Source: Leeuwenhoekiella aequorea (GTDB taxonomy: Bacteria > Bacteroidota > Bacteroidia > Flavobacteriales > Flavobacteriaceae). Taken from it: a stretch of 64,000 nt of DNA. Below the pieces are notes generated by a model. It saw only the letters and a program-made list of their open reading frames with translations. It ran no database searches and was not told the DNA's origin. Position 1 is the first letter of the stretch, and each line of letters begins with the position of its first letter. Of the stretch, positions 63,153 through 64,000 are shown one piece after another. The translations under genes were made by a program, and so were the position numbers. The DNA lies in assembly GCF_004104375.1 (NCBI RefSeq), contig NZ_QOVM01000005.1, positions 62,001 through 126,000 on the forward strand, written 5' to 3'.

Positions 63153-63181
63153 AAAAGCCGAAGAGAAATCTTCGGCTTTTT
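63153..63181 (+). terminator. intrinsic terminator after tRNA-Leu
   Basis: Arms aagccgaaga (63155-63164) and tcttcggctt (63169-63178), loop gaaa, then a T-run. Confidence 0.92.
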
Positions 63182-63533
63182 CCATTTAAAAAAATGTCGA
63201 AAAAAATGTCAGGTACAACATAGGTACAACATTTTGCTAATTTCAGGGCAACATTTGTATTGATGTCAAATATTTCTATTTGTTATTAAACCCTATTAAT
63301 TTTCTGGTAAAATAATAAATTCTGCTAAATAGCAACCTTATTACTTCGTAAGGGGGAGTTTATTATCATACAATATAACCGCAATTTAAACTCGTAAAAT
63401 ACTTCCATCAAAAGACTACGGCATAAAGCCAATGCTCTTTCCAACGCTTATTTATTCCGTTTCCTTTTGAGCCAAGATTTTATCTTCCGTTTGGTTTCTG
63501 CTCAAATATTGTTTAATCAAAAATTTGAGTATT
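63182..63533. other. non-coding boundary region between tRNA-Leu and parB
   Basis: About 350 bases without a credible gene. It contains tandem direct repeats of an 11-mer (aggtacaacat at 63211-63221 and 63222-63232), preceded by two imperfect copies of aaaaaaatgtc (63188-63210). Just before parB an inverted repeat ctcaaat (63501-63507) / atttgag (63523-63529) is present, which could be a parB autoregulatory site. The tandem repeats may be integrase arm sites. Confidence 0.5.
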
Positions 63534-64000
63534 ATGACAACAAAAGCGAGTACCACAAAGCAGCGCAGTAGAGCGAAATCTACTGTCAAGAAAGAAGTAA
63601 ACGGAAAGAAATCATCCATTCTTCAAATTCAGAACTTACAATTGGGCAAAATCAAGCCTGACCCGGAACAGCCAAGAAAGACTTTTAACGAGAATGCATT
63701 AAAGCAGCTTTCTGAGAGTATCGAAAAGCACGGTGTGTTACAGCCAATCACGGTAAGACAACAAAATGGCCATTTCATCATCGTGATGGGCGAACGTCGA
63801 TATCGTGCCAGTAAATTGGCAGGAAAGAAAACGATGCCCTGTATCGTTAGTGCTTATGAGAACAATGATGTGCTTGAAGTTCAGATTATCGAAAACCTGC
63901 AAAGACAGGATGTCGAACCGACCGAAGAAGCTGAGGCGATTGCTTACCTAAGTGAGAAATATGAGCCTACCGAAATTGCAAAGCGATTGGGTAGGACAGA
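63534..64000 (+). CDS. ParB/RepB/Spo0J-type partition protein, cut by the window edge
   Basis: Starting at ATG 63534, 155 codons are visible. A basic N-terminal tail (about 30 residues of Lys, Arg, Ser and Thr) leads to the ParB N-terminal domain: 'IKPDPEQPRKTF', 'LKQLSESIEKHGVLQPITVR', 'MGERRYRASKLAGKK' and 'VQIIENLQRQDVEPTEEAEA'. The GERRYRA motif is the CTP-binding box of ParB proteins. The helix-turn-helix starts at the window edge. Such ParB-like genes open many Bacteroidota plasmids and integrative conjugative elements, which fits the position next to a tRNA. Confidence 0.93.
   Translation, partial: MTTKASTTKQRSRAKSTVKKEVNGKKSSILQIQNLQLGKIKPDPEQPRKTFNENALKQLSESIEKHGVLQPITVRQQNGHFIIVMGERRYRASKLAGKKTMPCIVSAYENNDVLEVQIIENLQRQDVEPTEEAEAIAYLSEKYEPTEIAKRLGRT

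Noticed and set aside
7443-64000. A CRISPR array or an anti-phage island
   Set aside because: No regularly spaced repeats were seen and no cas or defence family was recognised.

Overview
The window is chromosomal DNA from a member of the Flavobacteriaceae (Bacteroidota), probably marine and of the Leeuwenhoekiella/Dokdonia/Gramella kind. The grounds are low GC, gene starts without clear Shine-Dalgarno sites, promoters with the Bacteroidota -7 element TAnnTTTG (often with TTG about 19 bases upstream), and typical families: a GLPGLI protein next to an outer-membrane barrel, split MetH, a MetX-aspartokinase-homoserine dehydrogenase fusion, DUF4230, DUF885 and a head-GIN lipoprotein. The genus is inference.

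Layout. 1-7.4 kb: a partial GH53 galactanase lipoprotein (reverse, cut by the window edge), a deoxynucleoside kinase, a secreted unknown, a GLPGLI/outer-membrane barrel pair and a 2-hydroxyacid dehydrogenase. 7.4-31.3 kb is a large sulfur and methionine block. metK (reverse) and metY (forward) diverge from a 600-base control region with two different leaders: a classical S-box (SAM-I) riboswitch before metY, and a differently built structured leader before metK that resembles a SAM-II-type aptamer. Next come the trifunctional metX-thrA fusion, an OsmC protein, metZ, an Rrf2 regulator, a DUF2061-cysH-cysD-cysN operon, and sulfite reductase-cobA-precorrin-2 dehydrogenase-ferredoxin/NADP reductase. 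The two assimilation operons share a palindrome that is a candidate Rrf2 operator. After a small reverse-strand signalling cluster, a second S-box precedes metH (two genes) and metF. Together these genes take sulfate to sulfide, activate homoserine, make homocysteine, methylate it to methionine and convert it to SAM, with SAM feedback.

31.3-46 kb is envelope and housekeeping: two PagL-like paralogues around an ArnT-like glycosyltransferase and a head-GIN lipoprotein, a GT2 glycosyltransferase, ruvC, hemW, a cyclase, DUF4230, GNAT, YjbR, a membrane-anchored MutS-like ATPase, a YdjM-type membrane protein, a cupin and an SDR. 46.6-54.5 kb is a trans-4-hydroxyproline catabolic cluster: AraC regulator, DapA-family deaminase, alpha-ketoglutarate-semialdehyde dehydrogenase, DUF885 peptidase-like protein, hydroxyproline epimerase and D-hydroxyproline oxidoreductase. 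54.5-62.8 kb holds DUF4407, a secreted surface protein, a BlaR1/BlaI pair with operators lying on its promoter, a PhnA protein, DUF1206 and an M20 dipeptidase.

62.9-64 kb is a boundary. A degenerate 5' tRNA-Leu fragment precedes an intact tRNA-Leu(UAG), followed by a terminator, tandem 11-base repeats and a truncated parB. This looks like the left edge of an integrative element inserted at a tRNA.
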